NCBI GenBank assembly: GCA_033763335.1
Contig: JANRKU010000091.1
Location: 4,865 to 68,864 of the forward strand
From: GCA-2794515 sp033763335
Lineage (GTDB): Bacteria; Chloroflexota; Anaerolineae; Aggregatilineales; Phototrophicaceae
Length of the DNA stretch: 64,000 nucleotides
Direction: 5' to 3'
The stretch's first letter is position 1, and the number at the start of each line of letters is the position of its first letter. Positions 26,484 to 35,262 of the stretch are shown in pieces. The position numbers were made by a program, and so were the translations under genes. The notes beneath the pieces are model-generated. The model saw only the letters and a program-made list of their open reading frames with translations, was not told the DNA's origin and searched no databases.

Positions 26484-29195
26484 ATGAGCAACAAGTTAAA
26501 TAGCTTTGGCGCTCGTTCCACTTTGACAGTGGGCGGTGATAAAGCGGTCATTTACCGACTCGATAGCCTTGTCAAGCAAGGCATAGGTCATGTGGATAAG
26601 CTCCCCTTCAGTATGCGTATCATGCTCGAAAATGCGCTCCGTCATTTGGATGGACGCGAAGTCTCTGAAACCGATGTCAACAACATCGCCAACTGGGATA
26701 ACACCAAGCCAATGGACATTGAAATTCCCTTCAAGCCAGCCCGTGTCATTTTGCAAGACTTCACAGGGGTGGCATGTGTGGTAGATTTGGCGGCACTCCG
26801 TAGTGCTATGGTGCGAATGGGTGGCAATCCACAAAAAATTAACCCCATCGTCCCTGTAGATTTGGTCATTGACCACTCGGTGCAGGTAGATTCATTTGCC
26901 TTACGCGATTCGCTTCAAATCAACGCCCAATTTGAATTTGAGCGCAACCTTGAGCGATATGAATTTTTACATTGGGGGCAAAAAGCCTTCAATAACTTTA
27001 AGGTTGTGCCACCCGCCACAGGCATTGTGCATCAGGTCAATTTGGAATATCTGGCAAAAGTGGTGTTATCATCCCAAGAAAATGGCGATAAAGTCTTATT
27101 CCCAGATACCCTCGTCGGCACAGACAGCCACACCACCATGATTAATGGTTTGGGCGTGTTGGGATGGGGTGTCGGTGGTATCGAAGCCGAAGCCGCCATG
27201 CTAGGGCAACCCATTTATATGCTCATGCCCCAAGTGATTGGTGTCAAACTCACAGGGACACTGCCACAAGGCGCAACTGCCACTGACCTCGTGTTGGTCA
27301 TCACCCAATTGCTCCGTAAAAAGGGCGTGGTAGATAAATTTGTCGAATTTTATGGCGCTGGTGTATCCACCATGAGCCTGCCAGACCGCGCCACATTAGC
27401 GAATATGGCACCCGAATATGGCGCAACGATGGGCTTTTTCCCCGTAGATGACGAAACCCTCAGTTTCTTACGCCGTACAGGGCGCGATGAATCGCTCATC
27501 AAGTGGGTCGAAGCCTATCATAAGGAACAAGGGTTATTCCGTACCGATTCCACTCCAGACCCCATCTTCAACGATACAGTAGAGCTAGACCTCAGCACCA
27601 TTGAACCGAGCATGGCAGGTCCACAACGCCCACAAGACCGTGTGGCGCTCCGTGAGATGAAAAGCCACTTCAAAAAAGTGTTGACTGCTCCATTAGGACC
27701 TCAAGGCTTTGCATTGCCAGAAGAAAAACTCAGCTCAAAGGGCATGGTTAAAGACAATGGTCATAGCACCGAAATTACACATGGCGCGGTAACAATTGCC
27801 GCCATCACCAGTTGCACCAATACCAGCAACCCATCGGTGATGATTGGTGCGGGGCTACTCGCCAAAAAAGCCGTACAACGCGGACTCACCAGCAAACCCT
27901 ATGTCAAAACCAGCCTTGCACCAGGGTCTAAGGTGGTGACGGAATATTTGGATAAAGCAGGCTTAACCCCCTTCTTAGAGCAAATCGGATTCCATACCGT
28001 TGGTTATGGTTGTACCACCTGTATCGGCAATAGCGGACCGATGCCAGAAAATGTCTCTAATGCCATTCATGAAGGTGATTTAGTCGCCGCCGCCGTCCTC
28101 AGTGGCAATCGCAATTTTGCGGGGCGCATCAACCCCGATGTCCGCGCCAATTACCTTGCCTCTCCCCCACTCGTTGTCGCCTATGCCCTTGCAGGGACGG
28201 TAGATATTGATTGGGAAACAGAGCCTATTGGCACAGATAAAGAAGGCAAACCTGTTTTCTTGCGCGAAATTTGGCCCAGCCAAGATGAAGTGCTAGAAGT
28301 CGTGCAAAATTCACTCTCACCAGAAATGTTCAGAAGACAATATGGCAATGTCTATGATGGCAACCCCATGTGGAACGAAATTCCCAGCAGTAGCGATGCC
28401 GTCTATAATTGGAGTGAAGATAGCACCTATATCCAAGAACCCCCCTTCTTTGTGGATATGTCGTTGGATGTCACCCCCATTCAACCTGTTAATGGCGCAC
28501 GCGCATTGGCGCTTTTTGCCGATTCTGTGACCACCGACCATATCTCCCCTGCTGGTGATATTGCAGAAAAAAGTCCTGCGGGGCAATTTCTTATCAATAA
28601 AGGTATCGTCAAACGCGATTTCAATACCTATGGGACTCGGCGCGGAAATGACCGCATCATGACTCGTGGGACATTTGCCAATGTGCGCTTACGCAACTTC
28701 CTCGTCCCCAACAGCGAAGGTAATGTCACCTATTACCTGCCAACAGGCGAAACCATGTCCATTTATGATGCCTCGATGAAATATCAAGCCGATAAGACCC
28801 CTCTGGTCATTTTGGCGGGCAAAGATTATGGCATGGGCAGTAGCCGTGATTGGGCGGCAAAAGGCACATTCTTACTCGGTGTGAAGGGTGTCATCGCAGA
28901 AAGTTTTGAGCGTATTCATCGTAGCAATTTGGTGATGATGGGTGTTTTGCCGATGGTATTCAAAGCGGGCGAAGGTTGGCAATCATTGGGTCTGACAGGT
29001 CATGAATCCTTTGATATTATCGGACTTGATGACACCATTCAACCCAAACAAGAATTGACTGTCCGCGCCACCGCAGAAGATGGCAAAGTGACAACATTCA
29101 ATGTAATTGCGCGTTTGGATACCCCCATTGATGTGGAATATTATCGCAATGGTGGCATTTTGCAAACCGTGTTACGCGGATTTATGAAGCAATAA
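26484..29195 (+). CDS. acnA: aconitate hydratase A
   Basis: TCA-cycle [4Fe-4S] enzyme converting citrate to isocitrate. 903 residues, the normal AcnA length, from the ATG at 26484 (AGAGG upstream); in-frame codons further up lack a ribosome site. Cluster-ligand motifs SCTNTSNPSVM and GYGCTTCIGNSGP are intact. Also present: GTDSHTTMINGLGVLGWGVGGIEAEAAMLGQP and, in the swivel domain, SPAGDIAEKSPAG and YGMGSSRDWAAKG. The gene stands alone. A small GACAA/TTGTC inverted repeat lies upstream near 26394. Confidence 0.96.
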   Translation: MSNKLNSFGARSTLTVGGDKAVIYRLDSLVKQGIGHVDKLPFSMRIMLENALRHLDGREVSETDVNNIANWDNTKPMDIEIPFKPARVILQDFTGVACVVDLAALRSAMVRMGGNPQKINPIVPVDLVIDHSVQVDSFALRDSLQINAQFEFERNLERYEFLHWGQKAFNNFKVVPPATGIVHQVNLEYLAKVVLSSQENGDKVLFPDTLVGTDSHTTMINGLGVLGWGVGGIEAEAAMLGQPIYMLMPQVIGVKLTGTLPQGATATDLVLVITQLLRKKGVVDKFVEFYGAGVSTMSLPDRATLANMAPEYGATMGFFPVDDETLSFLRRTGRDESLIKWVEAYHKEQGLFRTDSTPDPIFNDTVELDLSTIEPSMAGPQRPQDRVALREMKSHFKKVLTAPLGPQGFALPEEKLSSKGMVKDNGHSTEITHGAVTIAAITSCTNTSNPSVMIGAGLLAKKAVQRGLTSKPYVKTSLAPGSKVVTEYLDKAGLTPFLEQIGFHTVGYGCTTCIGNSGPMPENVSNAIHEGDLVAAAVLSGNRNFAGRINPDVRANYLASPPLVVAYALAGTVDIDWETEPIGTDKEGKPVFLREIWPSQDEVLEVVQNSLSPEMFRRQYGNVYDGNPMWNEIPSSSDAVYNWSEDSTYIQEPPFFVDMSLDVTPIQPVNGARALALFADSVTTDHISPAGDIAEKSPAGQFLINKGIVKRDFNTYGTRRGNDRIMTRGTFANVRLRNFLVPNSEGNVTYYLPTGETMSIYDASMKYQADKTPLVILAGKDYGMGSSRDWAAKGTFLLGVKGVIAESFERIHRSNLVMMGVLPMVFKAGEGWQSLGLTGHESFDIIGLDDTIQPKQELTVRATAEDGKVTTFNVIARLDTPIDVEYYRNGGILQTVLRGFMKQ

Positions 29196-29211
29196 AACTG
29201 TAATGTATCCT

Positions 29212-29236
29212 GGGCGAGGCAGTGCCTCGCCCCTAC
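29212..29236. repeat. palindromic intergenic element after acnA
   Basis: GGGCGAGGCA and TGCCTCGCCC form a perfect 10-bp stem with one central base, followed by CTAC. It lies between converging acnA and an enoyl-CoA hydratase gene and may serve as a bidirectional terminator. Same GTAGGGGCG palindrome family as others here. Confidence 0.75.
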
Positions 29237-29264
29237 AACCGATGCCGTTCCGTTTTATGAGGCA

Positions 29265-30062
29265 TTATTCACCCTTAAAAACGGGTGGGCGTTTTTCGAT
29301 AAATGCCGATACCCCTTCGACAAAATCGTGTGTTTTGAATGTCGCCCCTTGCAACAATGCCTCGTAATCGAGTGCATCACCCAATGGGCGTTCATAAGCA
29401 CGATAAATTGCTCGTTTGGTGAGTCCAACTGCTTTGGTGGGCATAGTCGCCAATTTTTCTGCGAGGGCAATGGCTTCTGGCATGAGGGCATCATGCGCCA
29501 CAACCTTATTCACAATCCCCAACGACAAGGCATCTGCCGATGACACACGATTTTTGGCATCTGCTAGTAGTGCCAATTCCAATGCCTTTCCCACCCCAAC
29601 CAATTGTTGCAAGAAATAGGTCAAGCCACCATCTGGTACTAACCCAATATTGGCAAAGGCGGCAAAGACAAAGCTGGCATTTTCTGAGGCAAGCCGATAA
29701 TCACTCATCAGCGCAATACTCGCACCCGCACCCGCCGCCACACCATTTACAGCGCATACAATCGGCTTTTCGAGTCCACGCATCAATTGTGCGAGGGTAT
29801 TCAATCCATTCCGCAGGGCGCTGGTGATGTCTACAGTGGCGAGTGCGCCGTGTAATTCGATTAAATCTGCCCCACTGCTAAATCCCTTGCCATTGCCTGT
29901 AATCAGCACCGCACGGACAGATTTATCTTTCCCCGCCTCTTTGAAACCTGCCTTGAGGTCTTCTAATGTCCCCAAACTGAGCGAATTATAGGTATCTGGA
30001 CGGTTGAGGGTGATGGTCGCAACAGCATTTTTAACATCGTACAAAATATTTTCGTAAGGCAT
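29265..30062 (-). CDS. enoyl-CoA hydratase/isomerase (crotonase family)
   Basis: 265 residues from the ATG at 30062, preceded by GGAGAC; upstream in-frame codons would add 25 unrelated residues crossing a palindrome. Crotonase motifs: ITLNRPDTYNSL, oxyanion-hole segment GKGFSSGADLIEL (66-78), KPIVCAVNGVAAGAGASIALMSDYRLAS and IGLVPDGGLTYFL. The end FVEGVSAFIEKRPPVFKGE is characteristic of enoyl-CoA hydratases such as PaaG-like enzymes. The substrate (fatty-acid or phenylacetate-type CoA esters) cannot be decided. No beta-oxidation partners adjoin it. Confidence 0.9.
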   Translation of the reverse strand: MPYENILYDVKNAVATITLNRPDTYNSLSLGTLEDLKAGFKEAGKDKSVRAVLITGNGKGFSSGADLIELHGALATVDITSALRNGLNTLAQLMRGLEKPIVCAVNGVAAGAGASIALMSDYRLASENASFVFAAFANIGLVPDGGLTYFLQQLVGVGKALELALLADAKNRVSSADALSLGIVNKVVAHDALMPEAIALAEKLATMPTKAVGLTKRAIYRAYERPLGDALDYEALLQGATFKTHDFVEGVSAFIEKRPPVFKGE

Positions 30063-30122
30063 TATTTGTCTCCTAAATATGTTTTGATTTATTATGGATT
30101 GGTATCGAAAATTGCCGTGTCT

Positions 30123-30150
30123 GTAGGGGCTTGCCATGGCAAGCCCTTAC
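30123..30150. repeat. 28-bp palindrome upstream of the enoyl-CoA hydratase gene
   Basis: GTAGGGGCTTGCCA pairs with TGGCAAGCCCTTAC over 14 bases, with one mismatch. It belongs to the same dispersed palindrome family. Confidence 0.8.
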
Positions 30151-30181
30151 TATAGTGACACGTTTTTTTATGTCTATGCGT

Positions 30182-31273
30182 TTATCCTTCAGATTCCGAT
30201 TCCGCCAGAGCGTCCAACACGGCTTGGGGCAACAACACATTATTCAGGTTATGGATAACCCCATTGGTCGCATCCAAATCGGCAACGGTAATGCGTACCA
30301 CTTCATTTAGCACAAGGCGGTCATTGCCATCTATTGCTACGCGGATAGATTCGACAAATGTGCCATTATCAAACAGGGTCTCTACTGTTTCTTCTTCTGC
30401 GGCAAGTTCACGCAAATCATCAGAGGTCACAGCCCCTTCAATCAGGTGATAGAGCAGAATTTGTTCTAACAATTCGGGTGTTTCGAGTGCTTCATCTAAG
30501 GTGATACCCAATGAGAAGAACAAGTTATCAAAAGCTGAATTGGTGGGTGCAAGCAAAGTATAGGCATCTTCCCCGTTAAGCAATTCGATGGTCTCTGGAC
30601 TCACTGCGGAGACAATTTCGACCAATGTGCTATACAAGGGGTCTGCGGTTAATCGTCCTGCAATCGTATTGCCTGTGGGGAATACACTAGGGGTCGCTAC
30701 AGGGGTACGGGTTTCACGAGGGGTAGTGACTGTTATTCCACTAAGGGCGGCAAGACGGTCTTCCATACCATAAGGATAAATCATGTCTGCAACGGTGTGT
30801 AAAACACCATTCGAGGCGAATGTATCAAATGGAAATGCAACTCGTGATACCCCATTGAGGCGAATGGTGCCATTATCCAACACAATTGCCATCGCGGTAT
30901 TTTCGAGCAAGGTGTTGATGATTCGCCCATCTAATCCGATGAGGGTTGTGGATGATTGTGTGCCATCCAACATATGATAGAGCAATAATTCGGTGAGCAA
31001 TTCGGTATCTGCGAGCAACGCATCTACGGAATAATCAAAAACACCTGCCAAGTTCAAAAAGGCTTGGTTGGTCGGGGCAAAAACAGTCGTTGCGCCCGCG
31101 CTTGATAAGCGTTCTGCCACAACAGGGTCGGCGGCGGCGATAGCATCGGCAAGGGTAGAATAACGGCTCTCTTGGTTAATGATGTCGAGCAATGTCGGGG
31201 ATTGTGCAGTGACGGCTGAACCTATCAGCACCATCATGACCATAGCCACAAGCAAAAAAATAGAACGGCGCAT
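30182..31273 (-). CDS. secreted protein with two fasciclin (FAS1) domains
   Basis: 363 residues. Signal peptide MRRSIFLLVAMVMMVLIGSAVTAQS, then two FAS1 domains (about 28-170 and 200-355). Each shows the H1/H2 signatures (TVFAPTNQAFLNL...LLYHMLDG; TLLAPTNSAFDNL...LLYHLIEG) and the terminal motif (NGVLHTVADMIYP; NGVIHNLNNVLLP). A short TPRETRTPVATPS linker joins them. FAS1 proteins are extracellular adhesion modules. Located between palindromic elements, transcribed alone. Confidence 0.92.
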   Translation of the reverse strand: MRRSIFLLVAMVMMVLIGSAVTAQSPTLLDIINQESRYSTLADAIAAADPVVAERLSSAGATTVFAPTNQAFLNLAGVFDYSVDALLADTELLTELLLYHMLDGTQSSTTLIGLDGRIINTLLENTAMAIVLDNGTIRLNGVSRVAFPFDTFASNGVLHTVADMIYPYGMEDRLAALSGITVTTPRETRTPVATPSVFPTGNTIAGRLTADPLYSTLVEIVSAVSPETIELLNGEDAYTLLAPTNSAFDNLFFSLGITLDEALETPELLEQILLYHLIEGAVTSDDLRELAAEEETVETLFDNGTFVESIRVAIDGNDRLVLNEVVRITVADLDATNGVIHNLNNVLLPQAVLDALAESESEG

Positions 31274-31392
31274 AAAAGCCTCCTCAAAATCGTCTGTAAA
31301 ATCGCCTAGCAGTATATCACACGGGATAAATTCATCCTATGCTAACGTGAAATTGGGGTGATTGTAATGTGATAATCGTATGCTTGTCGTAT

Positions 31393-31420
31393 GTAAGGGC
31401 GCAAGATGTTGCGCCCATAA
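31393..31420. repeat. palindromic intergenic element
   Basis: GTAAGGGCGCAA...TTGCGCCCATAA hairpin (9-bp core stem, short loop) directly upstream of the STAS-like gene. Confidence 0.7.
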
Positions 31421-31445
31421 AAAATATATTAAGGGATTATTGACT

Positions 31446-31856
31446 ATGAGCGTTGATTTATATTGGGATAATGACGAACAAACCGTTGTATTGTGCGAAT
31501 TTTCTAAGGGATGGACATGGGAAGCCTTATTTGGCGCATTGAATAAAATTAAATCCCTCACGCAAAATCGCACCGATACCGTTGGCGCAATTGTGGATAT
31601 GAGCAATGGCTTGGGTGTGCCAAATGGCTCACTCTTTAGCACAGAAACCCGCGATAAAGCCAAGCAAATGCTCCAAATGAGCGCCGATGGCAAAGGACCA
31701 ATTGCCATTGTTGGTGCAAATGGGGCAATTAAACTCGTCTCCAAAGCCTTTGCACTGGTGGATAAAAATGCCCTTAAAGATGTGTATTTTGTAGATAGCG
31801 TGGATGAAGCCAGAAAAGTCCTCTATAAACGGTTGGCTATCCCCATGGGGGCATGA
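31446..31856 (+). CDS. STAS/SpoIIAA-like small protein
   Basis: 136 residues from the ATG at 31446 (AAGGGA about 10 bases upstream). An earlier in-frame codon at 31380 would start inside a palindrome. The alternating strand-helix pattern (VDLYWDNDEQTVVLCEFSKGWTWEALFGAL, VGAIVDMSNGLGVP, PIAIVGANGAIKLVSKAFALVDK, VYFVDSVDEARKVLYKRL) resembles SpoIIAA/STAS-like domains. A second protein of the same layout lies at 39194. Function unknown; protein-protein signalling is a guess from the fold. Confidence 0.6.
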   Translation: MSVDLYWDNDEQTVVLCEFSKGWTWEALFGALNKIKSLTQNRTDTVGAIVDMSNGLGVPNGSLFSTETRDKAKQMLQMSADGKGPIAIVGANGAIKLVSKAFALVDKNALKDVYFVDSVDEARKVLYKRLAIPMGA

Positions 31857-31875
31857 TGGTTCATGCCCCCATTCA

Positions 31876-32631
31876 TTACCCGATGCTATCGCGCAAATAG
31901 CATAACATCTGCGCCCGTGCATGGTCGTACATGCCTAATTCAACATCGGCAAGTACCGATTTAGGGATATATTGCCATAAACTATCGTGCATTCTTGGTT
32001 CAGAATCGAGCAATTCGCGCATTTCCTCTGGGGTCTTAATCACCCGCTTCCCCAAAATATCGAGTGTTAGGCTTTTTCCTTCTGGATGCAATTGTTTGGC
32101 GATGGTATGTTGCCATGATGATAAGTCGTTGTCGCTGATAAACCGCGCCCATTTATTGGGCTTTGCCGCCATTAGTCGCTCATATTGCCAGCTCTCTAGG
32201 CGAGATAAATCGCGTTCATCCATCACGATTAGGATGATATGGAGCATATAGAATTTGAATTGCGGGGAGCGATTTCGCCATTCCTTGCCGACAAAATTTG
32301 GGGCGAGCATGTGCATTGCCCAATGCTCATCTACAGACAAATGCGCCACATACCCCGCCACAAACGCCCGTTGGTCGGGCGAATGAGGCGTAAGTAAGTC
32401 TGGATTTTCTTCTACCATCACCAGCCATGGGGATTTGATGATGGGGTGTCTATGATGATAAAAATGTGTGTGTTCACGAGGCATCCCAGACCCCACCCGC
32501 GCATCGGCGGCAATACTTCCCAATAAAAACGCATCGCTATGGGCAGATAAAAAAGCACGCTGGTCATAGGGAATATGCTCATCTTTGAGCAAGCGTTGTG
32601 CAATCTCTAAATGTGTAAACGGTGTTGGCAT
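31876..32631 (-). CDS. zinc-dependent phospholipase C-like protein
   Basis: 251 residues. The N-terminal part (PTPFTHLEIAQRLL...FLSAHSDAFLLGSIAADARVG...HTHFYH...FVAGYVAHLSVDEHWAMHML) carries the spaced His/Asp residues of the zinc-dependent phospholipase C / S1-P1-like fold: a His near the N-terminus, LGSIAADA, and GYVAHLSVDEHW. No signal peptide, so the protein is cytoplasmic as annotated. Substrate unknown. The C-terminal 100 residues are helical and unassigned. Confidence 0.78.
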   Translation of the reverse strand: MPTPFTHLEIAQRLLKDEHIPYDQRAFLSAHSDAFLLGSIAADARVGSGMPREHTHFYHHRHPIIKSPWLVMVEENPDLLTPHSPDQRAFVAGYVAHLSVDEHWAMHMLAPNFVGKEWRNRSPQFKFYMLHIILIVMDERDLSRLESWQYERLMAAKPNKWARFISDNDLSSWQHTIAKQLHPEGKSLTLDILGKRVIKTPEEMRELLDSEPRMHDSLWQYIPKSVLADVELGMYDHARAQMLCYLRDSIG

Positions 32632-32640
32632 TCATATACC

Positions 32641-33393
32641 TCAAAACGGATAAATGTCTATCCCTATCATACCACCAAGTACAACAATTAGAGGGGCAAT
32701 TACTAACGCAGGTAAGAAATTTGCGAGCCGAATTTTCTTGATTTCCATCAAATTGAGCGCCAACCCCATCAATACAATACCCCCTGTGGCGGTCAATTCG
32801 GCAATCATGGGGTCGGTCATAAATGAACCCGCTAACATTCCCAAAATGGATAATCCGCCTTGCACCACCAAAATCGTCAACACACTAAAACTCGCCCCTA
32901 CCCCAAATGTGGTCGCAAATGCCACCGCGCCAAATCCATCCAACGCGCTCTTGATGGCAATCAGCCGAAACCCCTCTACCAAGCCCATCCCGTCTTGAAT
33001 TGAACCAATAATCGTGAGTGGTCCTATACAATACACAAGGCTAGTGGTCACAAATCCATTGATGAAACGTTCACGCTCAAATATCACCGCCTCAGAATTT
33101 TCTTCACCATCGGTAACTTTTCCCGCAAATCGTCTTTGTAGCCATCCCGCCAATCTTTCCAGTGCGAGGTCTATCCGCAATAGTTCGCCAATCAGCACAC
33201 CAATGAGGAGCGATAATAACACGATAATCAGATTGCCTGTTTTGCCCGCATTATCCATGCCTAAATAAAATACCAATAACCCCAAACCTATCATGACTGA
33301 TTCTTGCATACGCTTTGGAAGCCGATTGCCAAGAAGCAAACCCAATAAACTACCAAACGCAACCGTTGCCATGTTGAGTAACGTCCCTGCCAT
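32641..33393 (-). CDS. DUF554 family membrane protein
   Basis: 250 residues from the ATG at 33393 (AAGGA 10 bases upstream); the in-frame start 20 codons earlier lies just after a terminator hairpin and adds an atypical segment. Around seven hydrophobic segments. The opening GTLLNMATVAFGSLLGLLLGNRLPKRM and the middle GPLTIIGSIQDGM...IKSALDGFGAVAFATTFGVGASFS are the DUF554 (YdfK/YqgA-like) pattern. Possible transporter; substrate unknown. It ends 9 bases before the phospholipase-like gene. Confidence 0.88.
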   Translation of the reverse strand: MAGTLLNMATVAFGSLLGLLLGNRLPKRMQESVMIGLGLLVFYLGMDNAGKTGNLIIVLLSLLIGVLIGELLRIDLALERLAGWLQRRFAGKVTDGEENSEAVIFERERFINGFVTTSLVYCIGPLTIIGSIQDGMGLVEGFRLIAIKSALDGFGAVAFATTFGVGASFSVLTILVVQGGLSILGMLAGSFMTDPMIAELTATGGIVLMGLALNLMEIKKIRLANFLPALVIAPLIVVLGGMIGIDIYPF

Positions 33394-33444
33394 GAGATGT
33401 ATGTCCTTATGTTGTTGATGAAAACCCATTAAATAGACAAAAAA

Positions 33445-33474
33445 ATAGGGCATAGCGCCACCGCTATACCCTAT
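33445..33474 (-). terminator. rho-independent terminator of the phosphotransferase-GNAT operon
   Basis: On the minus strand a stem of ATAGGG/CCCTAT plus ATAGCG/CGCTAT with one bulged mismatch is followed by seven T. It lies 31 bases after the GNAT stop. Confidence 0.85.
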
Positions 33475-33505
33475 CGTGAAAAACCGACTTTGTATAGACC
33501 ATCCG

Positions 33506-33997
33506 CTAGAAGGTCTTAGTCAGCCAGTAAATTCCCTGTGCCGAGGGATGCCCACCATTAAAGGGAATTTGTTGCATCATCCCTGTGATGGTGTAGCCGA
33601 GTCCGACGAAGAAAGGTATATTTTCTTTCGCACAACGAATACGGGCTTTTTGTGAGCCACGCTGGATGGCGATTTCCTCTGCCATTTGCACCAAGCGTTT
33701 GCCAATGCCCTTACCGCGTAATTTATCACCGACCCACAGTAAGTCTACCGTGAGAATATCTTGATGGATGAACCCCGCCAAGCCTGCTACGACATCGCCT
33801 TCAAAATCATCGAGGCTAATATCTACGGGGAACACATCTTGATTCCGACGTTCTGGAGCAAAAGAGACGACATCGCGTAATTTGCGCGAAAGATATTTAT
33901 AGAATTGTTCATCAAGCGCATCGGTCACATTAAATTCATAAGTGCCACTATACCGTGCTTGTAACTGTGCGATTTGAAGAATGTTATTTTTAGCCAT
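33506..33997 (-). CDS. GNAT family N-acetyltransferase
   Basis: 163 residues from the ATG at 33997, which overlaps the end of the phosphotransferase gene by eight bases (ATGGCTAA). Translation is therefore coupled. The acetyl-CoA-binding motif A is LLWVGDKLRGKGIGKRLVQMAEEIAIQRG, followed by KARIRCAKENIPFFVGLGYTITGMM, the usual end of GNAT enzymes. The acceptor is unknown. Its pairing with a phosphotransferase suggests small-molecule modification, but antibiotic resistance is only an idea. Confidence 0.88.
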   Translation of the reverse strand: MAKNNILQIAQLQARYSGTYEFNVTDALDEQFYKYLSRKLRDVVSFAPERRNQDVFPVDISLDDFEGDVVAGLAGFIHQDILTVDLLWVGDKLRGKGIGKRLVQMAEEIAIQRGSQKARIRCAKENIPFFVGLGYTITGMMQQIPFNGGHPSAQGIYWLTKTF

Positions 33998-35021
33998 GAA
34001 GTTTATCACCCTTTATCAGGTCATTCGGTTGCATTAAGAAGGACTTCATCTCTTCTACACGTTCCGCGATGATTACTTCTGCGCGGGCGCGTACCGATGG
34101 GTTAGACAAATTACCTGCTATCCAGCGACAAGAGGCAACATGCCGTGCCGCTACAAATGTGTTGAGGGTATTCATCCATTTTTCTGGTTGAGGTCGGATT
34201 TCGTTATATCCGTCCCATAGCATAAGACGTAATCGGGCATAATTTGGTTCATTTCTGTTCATCCAAAGCAACGGCGCTAGGTCATATAGAAAGTAGCCAT
34301 AGGCACAATCGTTAAAATCTATTGCGCCAACCGCGTTACGCTCCCACACCAGATTGTTACCAATCAGGTCGGCATGGATGAGTCCAAAGGTCTGTTCAGT
34401 TTGCCCTAGTTGGTCAAAGGTCTGCGCCACACGCGCTTGCACTTGTGCCATCACTTGTTTTTGCTCATCAGTGAAAATTTTTGCACCCTCTTTGGGGTTA
34501 TAGGGTGAATTTTCACCGAATAAACCCTCATAATCGAGTATTGGGCGTAAAAATGATGCTGATGGCATAAATGATGATGCGATGGTGTGCAATTGCGCGA
34601 TAAAGCGCCCAATTGTCCGTAGGTGGTCGTCTGTCATGTTTGCATAGGCGATATGGTCGCCTGTGAGCCAGTTTGTTAAGGTGCAATAGACAGGGAGGGG
34701 TTCATCTTCAAGTATCCCTGTATAAATCTCGCCTGCGGGTGCTGGTACACGCACCCCTTCGGTAGCGAGGGTCTCTAACCACATCAATTCCGATTTTAAC
34801 CATGCCAGAGGCTTAAGTCCTGCCCGATGAATCCGCAAAGCGAATGTGCCTTGCGCTGATTCCACCTTAAACACAGCGTTGTTGGTATAATTTGCCAATG
34901 TGAACGTGGCATTATCCAAACCATAGTGTGCAATAGCATCAGTCGCTAAAGCCGATAGGCGGGTTAATTGTGCCTCGTAGGGCAGTTGATTAAACGCAAT
35001 TTTTACGTGAGAGAGTTGCAT
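33990..35021 (-). CDS. aminoglycoside/homoserine-kinase-type phosphotransferase (APH family)
   Basis: 343 residues from the ATG at 35021 (AAAGGA 12 bases upstream); a TTG at 35072 is in frame but without a ribosome site. Kinase-like fold of the APH/YihE family: AVFKVESAQGTFALRIHRAG (ATP-binding Lys replaced by an RIHR context), catalytic loop LIHADLIGNNLVW (HxDxxxxN) and GAIDFNDCAYGYFLYDLA (metal-binding Asp). Such proteins phosphorylate aminoglycosides, homoserine, choline or protein Ser/Thr; the substrate here is open. It is the first large gene after a 25-residue ORF whose 3' end and following leader can base-pair with this gene's ribosome site. Confidence 0.85.
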   Translation of the reverse strand: MQLSHVKIAFNQLPYEAQLTRLSALATDAIAHYGLDNATFTLANYTNNAVFKVESAQGTFALRIHRAGLKPLAWLKSELMWLETLATEGVRVPAPAGEIYTGILEDEPLPVYCTLTNWLTGDHIAYANMTDDHLRTIGRFIAQLHTIASSFMPSASFLRPILDYEGLFGENSPYNPKEGAKIFTDEQKQVMAQVQARVAQTFDQLGQTEQTFGLIHADLIGNNLVWERNAVGAIDFNDCAYGYFLYDLAPLLWMNRNEPNYARLRLMLWDGYNEIRPQPEKWMNTLNTFVAARHVASCRWIAGNLSNPSVRARAEVIIAERVEEMKSFLMQPNDLIKGDKLHG

Positions 35022-35025
35022 GATA

Positions 35026-35194
35026 AACGTTGTTCCTTTTGATGTTTTCGCTCTGGTTAATATAGACGACAAGACGACACAGCCACACCGATAAATAGTC
35101 AGTTTGTGGGGGTGCGCGAATTGCTCGTCGCGTTTGCGATGAGCGACTTAGAACAACGTTGGAGGGGTCGAGGTTATACGGGTCTTAACGTTGG
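35026..35194 (-). promoter_or_regulatory. candidate translational attenuator in the phosphotransferase leader
   Basis: On the mRNA (minus) strand three segments carry the same core. Segment 1, CCAACGTT (35194-35187), contains the last codons of the small ORF. Segment 2, CCAACGTTGTTC (35162-35151). Segment 3, GGAACAACGTT (35036-35026), covers the Shine-Dalgarno/start region. Segment 2 pairs perfectly with segment 3 over 10 bases (AACGTTGTTC/GAACAACGTT) and with segment 1 over 7. A hairpin (9-bp arms, one mismatch) lies at 35123-35144. The mutually exclusive pairings are as in ribosome-dependent attenuation; the regulatory role is inference. Confidence 0.45.
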
Positions 35195-35262
35195 ACTAGC
35201 GCACCCATGAGTTGACCATTGGGCAATAGAACTTGCTGGATGAGGAAATTAGGAACTGCCAT
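35185..35262 (-). CDS. 25-residue peptide ORF (possible leader peptide)
   Basis: A short ORF too small for usual gene calls: ATG at 35262, stop TAA at 35187-35185, product beginning MAVPNFLIQQ and ending LMGALVQR. TAAGGAGG stands 8 bases before the ATG, one of the best Shine-Dalgarno sequences in the window. An AT-rich region suitable for a promoter lies upstream. It precedes the phosphotransferase-GNAT operon on the same strand, with 163 bases between. The peptide is hydrophobic with no signal-peptide shape. Either a leader peptide controlling the operon or an independent small protein. I do not recognise it. Confidence 0.6.
   Translation of the reverse strand: MAVPNFLIQQVLLPNGQLMGALVQR

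Noticed and set aside
33990..35021. Antibiotic resistance gene call for the phosphotransferase
   Set aside because: APH-fold kinases include homoserine, choline and protein kinases; nothing specific to aminoglycosides is visible.
35123..35144. Hairpin as an intrinsic terminator of the small ORF
   Set aside because: No T-run follows on either strand, and the stem is better on the plus-strand RNA than on the minus.
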